From: Heligmosomoides polygyrus polygyrus
Taxonomy: Eukaryota; Nematoda; Chromadorea; Rhabditida; Heligmosomidae
Direction of reading: 5' to 3'
Length of the DNA stretch: 64,000 nt
Assembly (NCBI GenBank): GCA_947396885.1
Contig: OX377205.1
Location: forward strand, 72,388,969 to 72,452,968
In this document: positions 23,576 through 34,375 of the stretch, piece by piece
Layout of the letters: every line of letters begins with the position of its first letter
Numbering within the stretch: the stretch's first letter is position 1
The notes under the pieces: generated by a model
The model's database searches: none
Told to the model about the DNA's origin: nothing
What the model saw: the letters and a program-made list of their open reading frames with translations, nothing else
Position numbers and translations under genes: made by a program

Positions 23576-24560
23576 CATTTTTCCTACAGAAGGGTAAACA
23601 AGGTCGTTCCGGGGTTTTTCTCCATTCATTCGATATCTTCATTCTTTCCCTTCAATATCACCTGCCGATCTATGGATTTCCCGTCAGCAGTGATCTTTCC
23701 GAAACCCAGCATAACATTCACATTGCAACTGAAAGAACCGGCGAAATTTGGTCCAGACGACATTGGCCGAAAACATGTGCAACCGTTTCCCCACATATTC
23801 TCTCGGATAAGGGAAGGAACAATAGATTGCCCTAATGTGTTCCACCACGGGGTATTTCAGGTGCACGACGTCAGTGCAATTCACTGCATTGAGGTGACGT
23901 GGTTGTATGTAGTGGTATAAAACAACAGACTGCTGTATGCACCGGATGAACTCTGTTCTTAGACTAAGAGTTATGCTACGCCTTCCCTTTGGGAGCTAGC
24001 TTCTTGTCCCTGAAAAAGCTTTTTTGCTTCGCTACTCTATGGTACCTTCATAACCTATTATATTAGGTAGGGAAACGATTTTGTTGTTATTCTTTTAAGA
24101 CTGAGTTTGTAATCATAATCGCTAGCAGTCAAAAAATCCTTTCTCTCACTATAATAATTTTGTAAGAAGAAACGCGTCCTACAGGACATCTCAAGTAAAC
24201 AGTTTGTGTGGTTTCACGGTTTCACATAGAAGCGCTGCTCGTCCTAACGGTGTCCAATTTCCTGTGGATAATGCAATGAATAGCGCTGATCCTGATCAGC
24301 ACTTCTAAGCGAAGCTTGGACGGAATTTGTGGTCGTGACCCGAGCCATCGAACACTTTTGGTAGATATGAATGAACGTGTGTTCCACATTCGTAACGGAC
24401 ACCGCTGATCGAAATTGTGTACTATTTTCGCTTGCCTTATCTGCACTCAGTGGTGGTCAAAGTCGATCGACCACATCTTAGGTAGGCTGGGTACACCGAT
24501 GGAAGCCGAGTAGTAATTGCGCAGTGTATAGAGGAGCGACGCCGTTAGGAGTGTGAGTTT
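23576..24560. other. No gene seen
   Basis: A 196-codon open frame (23330-23920) and its shadows were examined; none resembles a known family. Nothing else is supported. Confidence 0.3.
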
Positions 24561-24643
24561 GCTGATCGACCTAAAGTTGTGCTCTCCCAAAAATTTCGAC
24601 TGGCCGAATATATCCGAATGGCAACGATCCCCGAATATTCGAA

Positions 24644-24735
24644 AATGGAATACATTCGAAAATCGCGTTTTTTTTCGAGCATTCGAATTCGAATACATTC
24701 GAAAATCGCGTTTTTTCGAGCACTCGAATTCGAAA
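24644..24735. repeat. Two-copy tandem repeat, about 44 bp
   Basis: The words attcgaatacattcgaaaat and cgcgttttttcgagca occur twice in succession. The unit is rich in TTCGAA. Confidence 0.75.
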
Positions 24736-24746
24736 ATTTAATAGTC

Positions 24747-25320
24747 CAGAACTAGTGTCGCGCACTGGAGTCCCCAACCAGGATAGAGCTATTTGGGAGT
24801 CAGAGAGAATGTATATGTCTTTGATGTCGTCTAGTATTCTTGCGTTCAATGCGTTAAATATAGACAATGCGAAAAGAAGTAATGTGATGGTTATAGCGTT
24901 CATTTCCATCTTTGGGATAGTTGGTGTTTGGTGTTGCATTTACCGATGGTGATTTGCACATTGCTATTACCAAAGTAGATTCTTCGGCATCAAACAGGTT
25001 GGCACATACCGCCATGGCAATAGTGCTGACATCCGGGCTGCTGCTGCAAGACTGCTACACCTTACCTGTAGTCAGTGTTACTAACGAATCTTCTTTGGAA
25101 GGATCTTTTGAATCCTTCTGCGGTAGTAAGGTTATTGCTCTTCTTGCACCTCTGGCGGTGTCACCCCATGCAAATTTGCGCTTCCACAACTGTTGTTGGA
25201 ATCGTTTCGTTCGAGTAAACAGTGGAACCATCCACCCGAAAGGGTCATAGATAGATGCTATTTGTCGAGCAACCGTCCGCTTTGTAAGATTCGCTATGCG
25301 TGGAAGATCACAGCGAACAG
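24747..25320 (-). mobile_element. Bel/Pao retrotransposon pol fragment (minus)
   Basis: From high to low coordinate the minus strand reads LTKRTVARQIASIYDPFGWM and PLFTRTKRFQQQLWKRKFAW at about 25300-25180. It then reads VCANLFDAEESTLVIA near 25010-24960, and IPKMEMNAITIT, DDIKDIYILSDSQIALSWLG near 24915-24770. These match the post-reverse-transcriptase and RNase H-like parts of nematode Bel/Pao pol. Frameshifts are present. The fragment ends near 24747 in the word gactattaaa, just inside the tandem repeat. Confidence 0.75.
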
Positions 25321-25389
25321 TAAGCGTATATGATTCACTCTTCTATTCAATCCCCAGAGTTCTTGAATTTGCGCGTACACATTCAGGCA

Positions 25390-25840
25390 ATGATGAGTAA
25401 ACGCAACATCAACTATCCCAAAGATGGAAATGAACGCTATAACCATCACATTACTTCTTTTCGCATTGTGTATATTTAACGCATTGAACGCAAGAATACT
25501 AGACGACATCAAAGACATATACATCCTCTCTGACACCCAACTAGCTCTATCCTGGTTGGGGACTCCAGTGCGAGACACTAGTTCTGGACTATTAAATAAT
25601 CCGCTCAAAGAAAATCGATTGACAAGACGCTTGATGAAAATGGTGTATCAGTTCAATTCATGTTTGTTCCAACTGATGAAAATCCAGCCGACGCAGGAAC
25701 TAGAGGCCTGGCCAAGCTCAGTTGAACACTCATGCCTGGTGGAGTGAGTCTGAATTTGTACGGAGACCGATTGAAACATGACCTACTACTTTTAATCACC
25801 TCAGCCATGAAAGAAACACAAAGTATGGAGCTTTGCATTC
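25390..25840 (+). mobile_element. Bel/Pao retrotransposon pol fragment (plus)
   Basis: This is an inverted near-copy of 24747-24945: MEMNAITITLLLFALCIFNA and DDIKDIYILSDTQLALSWLG. It runs further downstream into VQFMFVPTDENPADAGTRGL in a second frame, the next conserved block of Bel/Pao pol. It is broken by a frameshift. A 19-base word, gattcgctatgcgtggaag, recurs at about 25283 and 25931. Confidence 0.75.
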
Positions 25841-26075
25841 ATGTGATCGACGCAACAAATCCCAGAAACCAGTCCTACCTTCAATCTCTAGATTAGAAGA
25901 GTTTCTGCAAATTCAAAAAGGCCAAAGATTCGCTATGCGTGGAAGAATTTTTGCAACGCGTCCTCTGTTGTTTCAGCTGCGAGGAAGAGATTGTCTACAT
26001 TGAGATTGTTGCGACTGTTGCGTATATATTATATATCTGCTTTTGAGCAAGCTAACGTGATATTGGTTAGATAAG

Positions 26076-26243
26076 TGGCCAAATTCATCAACGACTTACA
26101 GCAAGTTAACAGGGAAAATGCAGCCGTAATCCTTGATAGCGCGGTTCCTCAAGCGATATAGTGAGCGATATAGCCGCGCTATCATGAATTTCGGCTGTAA
26201 TTTCTATGTTATATTGCTGCAAATCGTTGATGAAGCCGGCTCC
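26076..26243. mobile_element. Foldback MITE, about 170 bp
   Basis: Ends ccaaattcatcaacgactta and tcgttgatgaagccggct are inverted. The body is palindromic: gatagcgcgg and gcgatata, against tatagccgcgctatc. Same family as 12745-12914. Confidence 0.7.
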
Positions 26244-26405
26244 TGCTCTAGCTCGTGAATTCGACAGAGTAAATAGCTGTTTCATAGCAACTACTGCTAG
26301 TACACCTAAGATGTACCACCATATGAAGCATTCAAGCATCGACGACTTTACGTCGAGAAACAAAGAACGAAGTTCAAGATGCTGGTTTCTAACGACTAAC
26401 AAGGT
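26244..26405 (-). repeat. Dispersed repeat shared with 60357-60560 and 61130-61330
   Basis: On the minus strand this reads through gaacttcgttctttgtttct, cgacgtaaagtcgtcgatgc, ttgaatgctt and gttgctatgaaacagctatt, the order seen in the two plus-strand copies. No coding sense. Confidence 0.7.
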
Positions 26406-26411
26406 CACCTG

Positions 26412-29330
26412 ATGGAGAAACCTCGTCACAAAACCATGATCACAAGTTGCAATAGAATCAGTGTAAAGGCTAGGACGTCACACGGAAGTAACGCGCAGAA
26501 TCCCCGCCCGAGTTCTGTGGTCAGTATGCGAGGGCTAGCGAGGGTAGAACGACCTCGGCCGAAGAAGCTAGTTCGAATGGGAGCTCTGAATGTGGGAACA
26601 ATGACCGGGAGACCCAGGAAAGTGGCTGACCTGATGATGCGCAGAAGGGTAGAAGTCCTGTGTCTGCAGGAAACGAGATGGAAAGGAGCGAAGCCCAAGG
26701 AGATCGGAGAAGGAGTCAAGCTGTTCTACAACGGAGAGGACACCAAGATGAACGGAGTCGGGATAGCTATTGCTGAGTCTCTCAAGGACTCGGTAGCTGC
26801 TGTCCAAAGGATAAGCGACCGCATCATGTCACTGCGGGCGGATACGAAGGAAAACTAATGGACCTCATGTCCGTCTACACTCCGCTGACCGGATGCCCCG
26901 AGCACGGCAAGAATGAATTCTACCTCGCGCTCGAGGAGGCAATAAAGGCCGTACCAGAAGGCGACCATCTGTCCGTAGCAGAGGACATAAATAGACGTGT
27001 GGGTGAGTAGCAGAAGAGGAGTGGAAAGGGTTCATGGAAGTGAAGGGGTATGGTGAATCCAGATGGGGAAAGAATTCTCGATCTAGCCGACGCCCACGAC
27101 CTGGTTATCTGTAGCACCTTCTTCGCAAGAGGGAGAGCCAGAAGGTGACCTATGATAGCGAAAGAAGAAAGACGGAAGTCGACCACATCCTGGTGAGAGA
27201 TGACCTGACCTGAAAACCGTCCGAGATGTAAAGGTCTTCCAGGGAGAAAAGGTCGCATCACAGCATAGGCCCCTGGTAGCGAATCTTTTTCGCCATTCTT
27301 CTATCCATCAAATCAAAAGTAAGAACAAAACCCAGAATCGGATGGCGGAGGTTGCGGGGCACAGAGCGCAACGAGCTAGGGAGGGCAGTGCTTCGAAGCA
27401 CATCTTCCTGATCCAGCCGGCCCCGTAAACGAGATCTGGAGGAGGATGACCCAAACGATCCTACGATGTGCCAAGGAAACCTTCGGCGAAACAAAAGGAG
27501 GAACCAGAGGGAATAAGGCTGCATGGTTCTGGAATGAAGAGGTGCAGACTGTGATGAGGAAAAAGAAGGAGGCCTATAAGCAGTGGCAAAAGACAAAGGC
27601 ACCCGAGCATCTTACAGTCTATGGTAAGCTGAAGCGGCTGGCAAAAACAGCTGTAGCGAAGGCAATGAGCGTAGAATTGGATGCCTTATACGAAAAGCTG
27701 GACAAGCCACAGAGAGAGAAGTTCGCTATTCGGCTGGCCAAGGTACGGCATAGAGCTTGCGTCGACATTCGAGTGGTCAAGACGGTGAAGAGTGCTGATG
27801 GTAGGTTACTGCGGAAGCCAGTCGAGGTCAGAAAAAGATGGGAGGAGTACTTCAAGGAACTGCTGAATGAGGAATTCCCGCGTCGGAATGTCCAAGAAAA
27901 ACAGCCAACGGAAGGACCCATCCCGTCCTGGACACAGGAAGAAGTTCGCAGCTCTACAGGGAAGATGAAGCTCGGAAAGGCAGCTGAGTCTGATGGGGTG
28001 CCAGTAGAACTTGGAAGGTGCTCGGTGGAGTGAATTGGCTGACACACTTCTTCAACATAGTCACGATAGAGGGTATGATGCCGAAAACTGGAGGGACAGC
28101 ATCATAGTCCCTATCTTCAAGCAGAAGGGCGACGCGTCCGAGTGCTTCAATTACCGCGGGATCAAACTAATCTCGCACACGATGAAAGTTTACGAACAGC
28201 TGGTCGACTCGAGACTGAGGAGGATGGTCGCCATCTCCCAGGAGCAGTGGGGCTTCGTGCCTGAGAGATCCACCACAGACGCGATCTTTGTCGCTCGCCA
28301 GGTGATGGAGAAGTATTGGGAGGAACGAAGACCTTGCTACCTGGCATTCCTGGACTTGGAGAAAGCCTACGACAGGCTGTGAGTGCTCTGGAACTCCCTT
28401 TGAGGGAGGGGTGTCCCGGAACGTCTGATCTCGGTTATAAAGGATATGTACGAAGGCTCGAAAGCGGCGGTGCGAACTCCACACGGTATGGCAAAGAAGA
28501 TGGTTATCACAGTGGGGGTGCATCAAATGTCGGCTCTGAGTCCGTTTCTCTTCGTGCTGACGCTTGATTGCACAGTGAATCACCTTGAGGAAGGATCTCT
28601 CAGGACCATGCTCTACGCGGACGATATCGCCCTAGTAGCCGACAACCGAGAAGAGCTGGAGGAGAAGGTGTAGTTGTGGCAAGGAGTCCTCGCAGGCAAC
28701 GGGCTGCGGCTGAACGTGAGGAAAACCAAGTTCATCAGCTCTGAGCAGTGCACCGAACCATTCTAGACTACCAAGGGAGGTGATCGAAAAGGTGGAACAA
28801 TTCACCTACCTCGGGAGCGATCTATCCGAGGAACGAAGCGTGGACCAGGCGGTTAAGGAACGAATAATTGCAGCATGGCTCAAATGAGGGAGTGCACAGG
28901 AATCCTCTGCGACCGTAGATGCTCCAGAACGCTCAAAGACAAGCTATATAGAACAGTAGTGAGACCGGCCCTCCTCTATGGCTGTGAGTGCTGGGCCCTA
29001 GGTAGAGCGCAGGAGCGGCAACTGCACGCTGCGGAAATGAGGATGCTCGGATGGGTATGTGGATGGACGCACCGGGACAGAGTACGAAACGAGGATGTTA
29101 GAGCAGTGGTGAAGACAGCTCCGATGCAGTTGAAGATGAGGTAGCAGCGCCCAAAGTGGTACGGACACATCAGCCCCAAGGAAAAGGTGGAAGGACGTCA
29201 TTAAGAAAGATCTCACCAAAATCGGCGCCGTGCCAGACGACGCCCTTGTTAGGGTGAGATGGCGACGGATCACAAGAACACGGACCCTGCGACTGCGGGG
29301 GACTAAACGCTCAGGAGAGGAAGAATAAGA
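26412..29330 (+). mobile_element. RTE-type non-LTR retrotransposon, nearly complete but broken (copy 1, plus)
   Basis: Plus strand in order: endonuclease at 26560-26860 (MGALNVGTMTGRPRKVADLM, LCLQETRW with the catalytic Glu). A linker frame at 27446-28033 follows (NKAAWFWNEEVQTVMRKKKE). Reverse transcriptase at 28011-28680 follows: PIFKQKGDASECFNYRGIKL, WGFVPERSTTDAIF, LAFLDLEKAYDRL (motif A with its Asp), LYADDIAL (motif C). A C-terminal segment at 28875-29144 follows (LYGCECWALGR). Stops at 28381, 28672 and elsewhere, plus frameshifts, inactivate it. The endonuclease is incomplete, as the DFNA and SDH blocks around 26860-27260 are scrambled. It belongs to a different subfamily from the RTE in the 10.2-kb units. 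Confidence 0.85.
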
Positions 29331-29374
29331 AGATTTCTACCCAGCCAAAAATTTGCTTCAGTACCAATTTCCGG

Positions 29375-29590
29375 CGCAATTTTTCGACGACTTGGTGCAC
29401 GCGACAGCCTCTCCAATCATAGATGTTGACGAAGCTCGAAGCTCCACAGACCTTCTCTCACTTGTCTGAGACGTGTCCCTCCGAGCGTCGTCCTCTCAAC
29501 ACCACGCTGCGCGACGCTGATCGAGTGTTCATCCTGCTTTCGTATAGCCCAGGTCTCTGAGGCGTATGTTAGGACAGGAAGTCAGAGTCT
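29375..29590 (-). mobile_element. RTE fragment of the second subfamily
   Basis: The plus-strand words acgacttggtgcacgcgaca, gcgtcgtcctctcaacacca, cgctgcgcgacgctgatcg and ggtctctgaggcgtatgtta match 40240-40430 of the duplicated RTE. It is the C-terminal piece only. Confidence 0.75.
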
Positions 29591-30045
29591 CATACAAGGA
29601 AAATAAAGGCATTACTCAGACTGTTTAGATAGTAAACGAAATATGTCTGGAGAAGGCGTACAGACCGAAATCTCAGTCCGACAGTGTGCTCAGTGTTATT
29701 GGTTCCACAGCTTGAAATCACCTGCTAGCACTGTTCAACGTCATGCGGCCCCTACGACAATCCAACGCGAAGTATATTGCACCTACGAGTAGGGCCTGGT
29801 TGTATGCAGATATTGCATCATTATGCATGCAACGTTAGCTAAATGTTAGCTAAGAGTTACCTGCGACCTTAGTCACCTGCGACCTTAGTGCGACTGTTAA
29901 GTTACTTGCATGTTGTATGTAAGTTATAAAAATCTAGAGCCCAGCCTGGGCCCTAGACTTTACAACATAAACAGATCATTGTGTTAGGCATCTGGCAACG
30001 TGCGCATTCCTAGCATGAGGAACGTTCCTTTACGTCCCTGATATA
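29591..30045. other. No gene seen
   Basis: A small tandem of ctgcgacctta lies near 29860-29890. Otherwise unrecognised. Confidence 0.3.
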
Positions 30046-30440
30046 CGTGTCAATCATCCAACGTATCTCTACGTGTTATATGTGCAACCAACGCCTTCTA
30101 TCCTACTGGTAGTTCTCATTGCGGCTTCTGCCAGCGACGTGTGTTGGTCGAGGAAGCAGTTGATCCCAGGTAAGTTCATTCAAGAGAAGCACTACTGATG
30201 GAGTCAGGGAGACGTCATGCATGTAGAAATACTAGAAGGTACGCTTACTTCGAATACTACACTGGAAACACACCACGTCAACGAACTCCCTAAATTGGAA
30301 CATCGGACGCCAGGTAGACCTGGTTTAAAAGGATGGGGCCATTTAATAGCGCTTCCAGAAATATCATGTCGCGTGGCACGCAGCTAGAAATCCTCGGAAC
30401 AATCATGAGTGGAGCTATGGCCGCTAAAATAGGATCGGAA
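30046..30440. repeat. Dispersed module X (about 400 bp)
   Basis: It shares ordered blocks with 44690-45120 and 54893-55323: atccaacgtatctctacgtg, ggtagttctcattgcggctt, tctacactggaaacacacc-like and gaaatcctcggaacaatcat. In all three places it sits just upstream of the 114-bp satellite. No coding capacity or clear ends were seen. Confidence 0.7.
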
Positions 30441-30469
30441 TAGACTTTTGCGTTGGGGCGCCACGGATA

Positions 30470-30735
30470 GAAACTGCTTTCGACGCTCAGGGGAGTTCGC
30501 AGCTGGATTCTGTGCTCTTCGAGCGCAGAATCGGGCTAGTGAAGGGGCTCCAGGGTGGGTGCCATCCAAGCTGCTCGTGTGGACACTGCTTTCGTCGCTC
30601 AGGGGGAGTCCGCAGCCGGATACTGCGCTCTTCGAGCGCAGAATCAGGCTTGAGAAGGGACTCCAGGGTGAGTGCCATCCAAGCTGCTCGCGTGAAAACT
30701 GCTTTCGTCGCTCAGGGGAAGTCGACAGTCGGGTT
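30470..30735 (+). repeat. 112-114-bp satellite, about 2.3 tandem units
   Basis: Each unit carries ctgctttcgtcgctcagggg, a palindromic core near ctcttcgagcgcag, then gaagggactccagggtg and ccatccaagctgctcg. Core positions at about 30517 and 30631 set a 114-base period. Confidence 0.85.
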
Positions 30736-30784
30736 CTGCTGAAGCATACAGCTGGAAAATGGGCAGAAAACGCCTGAAAATGTG

Positions 30785-30935
30785 TAGACGTTAAAACCCC
30801 TGGACCTCATCCAGCCAGTTGAATGAAATGCAAAAACGCCACCATGCATAGGAACCGAACCTACGACCTCCACGGCTGAACCCTCTCCCCCTCTACCCGC
30901 TGCGTCACGACCCGTCTGGCAGCCATGCCACCGTG
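30785..30935 (-). mobile_element. tRNA-like SINE head
   Basis: The minus strand reads GTGACGCAGCGGGTAGAGGG (A-box-like) and, about 30 bases on, GTAGGTTCGGTTCC (B box). The two boxes are close together as in a tRNA, but no acceptor stem pairs. It sits between two blocks of the 114-bp satellite. Confidence 0.5.
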
Positions 30936-31034
30936 GGCACACAAGAGACGATAGCCATTAGAACTAACCACTTGCTCCGCTGGCAATATGCCAGCTCCTG
31001 CTGGAGTACCACGCAAACTTGCACATCAATCCGT

Positions 31035-31385
31035 GCCGAGACTGCTTTCGTCGCAGAGGGGGACATCGGAGATGGGTTGTGCGCTCTTCGAGCGCACAAC
31101 TCGGCTAAGGAAGGGACTCCGGGGTGTGGGCCATCCAGGCGGCTCGTGCCAAGAATGCTTTCGTCGCTGAGGGAGACATAGGAGATGGGTTGTGCGCTCT
31201 TCGAGCGCACAACTCGGCTAGGGAAGGGACTCCGGGGTGTGGGCCATCCGGCGGCTCGTGCCAAGAATGCTTTCGTCGCTGAGGGGGACATCGGAGATGG
31301 GTTGTGCGCTCTTCGAGCGCACAACTCGGCTAGGGAAGGGACTCCAGGGTGTAGTGCGTCCAAGGTGCTCGTGCAGGAACTGCTC
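31035..31385 (+). repeat. 112-114-bp satellite, three tandem units
   Basis: Palindromic cores gcgctcttcgagcgc start at 31081, 31194 and 31306, a period of 112-113 bases. Units two and three are nearly identical. The open frames here, which carry repeated ALFERTTRLGKGL, are a by-product of the repeat. Unit homology was seen also at 35150-35290 (reverse), 35850-36085, 37180-37240 and 45378-45530. Confidence 0.9.
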
Positions 31386-31548
31386 CTGTCTCCCAGTGCT
31401 CTCCTGTAGCGGCGGTGGAAGAGCCGCGATCCGCCACCGACCGCTCAACGACCCTTCTCCATATCGACTGACCATGGTGTCGGTGGATATCGAAAATGGC
31501 CACGTCGATATGACGCGACATCAGGAGAATCTGGTTAGATCTAAGTAA

Positions 31549-32445
31549 GGCGCCTTTTATACTTGCGCCGCCCCGCGGTGCGGCGTGATGGTCGGCATGG
31601 CTATCGATTTTTCGCGCCGCGTGGCGGCGCCGCATCGCTTCTATACTCCGCCGCCGCAAAACACCAGACTTGACGGAATTTTGGGTTACGGTATTCGGTG
31701 AATCGCGCCGCTGAGGGGAAGGGCGCGGCGCGGCGCGATCAGCCGCGGCAAACTCGGTGTAGGGTGGGAAACTTCACCTTTTCGACCAAACTTTTTCTAT
31801 TGGGAAGGAGGAGGGGGTATTTAGGGATTACTAGGTTTGGATGATTAGGGAGTTTGGGCGAAATCGGTGACCATGACCTTAGCCCGTACCTTCTGTAACC
31901 TAGTAGGAGATCTGTAGACATTCACGAAGCTTCATATACTACGCTGAAGATATGCTTAGTGCACAGTGACCCTAGAATGGCCATATGAGAAAGAATTTTG
32001 AGTGATTCCTGGCGATGGGTACGTACCAGCAGTTTTACTTTTGGACCCGCACATATCGCAAAATAAGGAGTGGTTTAGTGCCGTTTGCATTGCAGGGGAT
32101 TCGACTCAATACCACACTCACCATTTCAACCGTAGATTGAGGGGACGACTTCCACTCCAGCCTTAAGAGAGGATTCGTCGCTCCCCATAGGAATCCCACG
32201 ACAAATATTGGCAAGATGCATTGCTGATCAGCCACACGAATCCTTTCTGTTTTGCTCCCTCAATGACTCACGAACTGTATTCGGAGCACGGCCGTAGTGC
32301 GCATAAGCTCGTGGCCGCGCGTCGCTGACGCTCCTCTTTCTAACTGCAATCGCGCAGCGGCGCGTCAAATTCGGGACGCGGCGCGACTGACCGCGCCGCT
32401 ACCCAAATTGACGCGCCGCGCCGCGGCGGGAGTATAAAAGGCGCC
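31549..32445. mobile_element. GC-rich terminal-inverted-repeat element with TAA target duplication
   Basis: The left end starts ggcgccttttatacttgcgc and the right end complement starts ggcgccttttatactcccgc. Both ends are flanked by TAA (31546-31548, 32446-32448), the 3-bp duplication typical of PIF/Harbinger-type transposons. About 190 bases inside each end are very rich in GCGCCGC words; the 550-base centre is not. No transposase frame is present, so it would be non-autonomous (897 bp). Superfamily assignment is inference from the TAA. Confidence 0.7.
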
Positions 32446-32589
32446 TAAGACCCACAAGAGACCAATGCGCATCAATCGAATGCCAACGTCGGCTCTGACG
32501 CAGCTCACGTGTGCATTCGCGTCGAACAAGTGTTCCCCTACACCAATTGCGCTCTCATACGCCTGCGTCTATTCCGTTCTGATTCTAGA

Positions 32590-32700
32590 GGTTTTAGCAA
32601 CTCCCAACAATAATCGGTTCATCAAGGGGGGGGGGGGGGCACTTCATAATCATTTGTACATCAGACCTATTTGTGGATAAACACACAACATAACATGTAA
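32590..32700. other. G homopolymer (13 or more G) near 32625
   Basis: A pure G run lies at about 32625-32638. It is prone to sequencing length error. No gene surrounds it. Confidence 0.8.
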
Positions 32701-32711
32701 ACGAGCTTACC

Positions 32712-33380
32712 TGAGGCCGTATTCATGAAGCGGCGGGAGCGGAAAATAAGCGATATCAAAGCGGCTCCAGGACCTAACTCCAACGCGACGTCACGGTGCT
32801 GAAACGCGGACGTGCGCTCGGTGACGCATGGTTAGCCACGGAGCACGAAATGTTCTCAGTGTTTCCGCTCCCAGACCACATTTCTAGAAAGACACTTAAG
32901 ATCTCGCAGAATGTGGTAGGCAACAGTCTCCAGTAGGACAGTTGATCCGAGAATGGGTAATCATGACTTTTTTCCGTAGTATAACCATAATCACGGGTAA
33001 AAATTAACCGAAGAAGTTGTAGATGGCAAATACTGACGCTAGATACCATGCACATGACCAGGATTCCTTATAAACTGTCGCTGATCGTCCTATTGTAACC
33101 ACATTCATATACCATTTCCAAGGAACGTTGAAATAAAGCAAAGGCGTGCAGCATTTCCTTGTATGAAGCGTTTCTAGCCGTCGGAAGCATCGGGCCGCGA
33201 CAACTCGTCCAAATTCGTCGCGCACCGTGCGCGACGCCTGGGGATTCGCGCGGCGGAGTTATGTCTGCCCCCGTATCAAAGCAATATCGCCTCTCGCCCG
33301 TCTCTCCTGCCTCGCTCTCTCGCCTCGGCTGCTTCCCGTGGGAAGCCGGGAAGATCCTGGAAACGTTCATGAATACGGAT
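32712..33380. mobile_element. Putative terminal-inverted-repeat element, second family
   Basis: The left end ggccgtattcatgaagcg and the right end (complement ccgtattcatgaacgtttcc) are inverted over about 15 bases. Sequence near the right end (ctcgctctctcgcctcggct, cttcccgtgggaagccggg) recurs in the short element at 35485-35613. No transposase. Target duplication not resolved. Confidence 0.5.
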
Positions 33381-33589
33381 ACTGATGTCCTCCCCAGGAA
33401 ATAGCGGATCCACAAAAAATTGTAATAAAAACATGAAGAAGTCCTAGCGGCTCCGCTCGTAATCCCCGTTTTCACATTTCCGCGCACCGGATGCGGGCGC
33501 GTCGACTCGTTCACGATGGAGAGGCACGTAGAGGCGACCCAGGAACGACCCGACGGCAATAATAATCCTCCGATTCCCGAAGTCATTCT

Positions 33590-33610
33590 TCCTACCCCCC
33601 CCCCCCCTCC
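33590..33610. repeat. C homopolymer tract
   Basis: A run of 13 or more C lies within a CT-rich stretch; the reverse-strand frames here read as poly-Gly. The flanking 33611-33790 shows no gene. Confidence 0.8.
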
Positions 33611-33789
33611 CTTCGACAATAAACAATACCTCCTTACCCATGTGCAGGCAGAGACAGGCAGAAAATAGTGACTGTCTCTACCTACACAATGCCGGCCGAG
33701 TAAGGTACAGTCAGTAGTAGGAGTGAGAGGCATGTATACGCACACGCTCGCTGCTTTTCAAAAGTCATCTGAAAATCCAACGCATGCTT

Positions 33790-34375
33790 CGCAATGTTTA
33801 ATCTGTGGGACATTTCCTTGATCTAGACGCACGTTGTGCGACGTTCCTGTCACATACACGTTGGACGATAGTGAGAAAAATACTGGTTCGCCCTTACAGG
33901 TTCCTTCTACTGATCCCCCTTCCTATTACTGGTCCCACCTTCACTGGTTCCCCCTTTACCGGTCCTCCCCTCCGCTTCACAGGACTCTCGCACTTCACTG
34001 GTTCCCGTTCACCGCCATCCTCCCCCTCACCTAAGTGGTACCCTTTATTGGTCCCCCTTCACTGCCTCCATTATTGGTCCATTTGCCGGTCCCTCTGCTG
34101 CCCCCACCCACCTTCACAGCTCACACATTACTAGCCTCATTCACTGATCATCTTTACTGGTCCTCCTTTAATGGTTTCCCTTTACCGCTTTCCCCTTCAC
34201 AGGACATTCCCACTTCACTGGTTCCCGTTTCCTCCCTCCCCCCCCTCTGTCATGCCCCCAACCCTCACCTTAGTGGTATTCTTTATTGGTCACCATTCAC
34301 TGGCTCCCATTAAAGGTTCTACCCTTACTGGTACCCCCCCCCTTCACTGTTCTTCCCACCCCCCTTGCGCGACAT
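33790..34375 (+). repeat. 13-bp-type minisatellite (ttcactggtcccc words)
   Basis: Imperfect repeats of cttcactggtcccc, ttactggtcccc and taccggtcc run through the block. It is the same sequence type as 43440-44100 and 53643-54303. It is always followed directly by the 42-bp minisatellite. Frames across it are Pro/Ser/Thr/His-rich artefacts. Confidence 0.85.

Noticed and set aside
23330..23920. A 196-codon open frame as a gene
   Set aside because: It crosses a tRNA-like SINE head and has no domain character; overlapping frames on both strands are equally open.
31185..31548. Repeated ALFERTTRLGKGL peptides as a repeat protein
   Set aside because: They are translations of the 112-114-bp satellite, whose units shift frame relative to one another.
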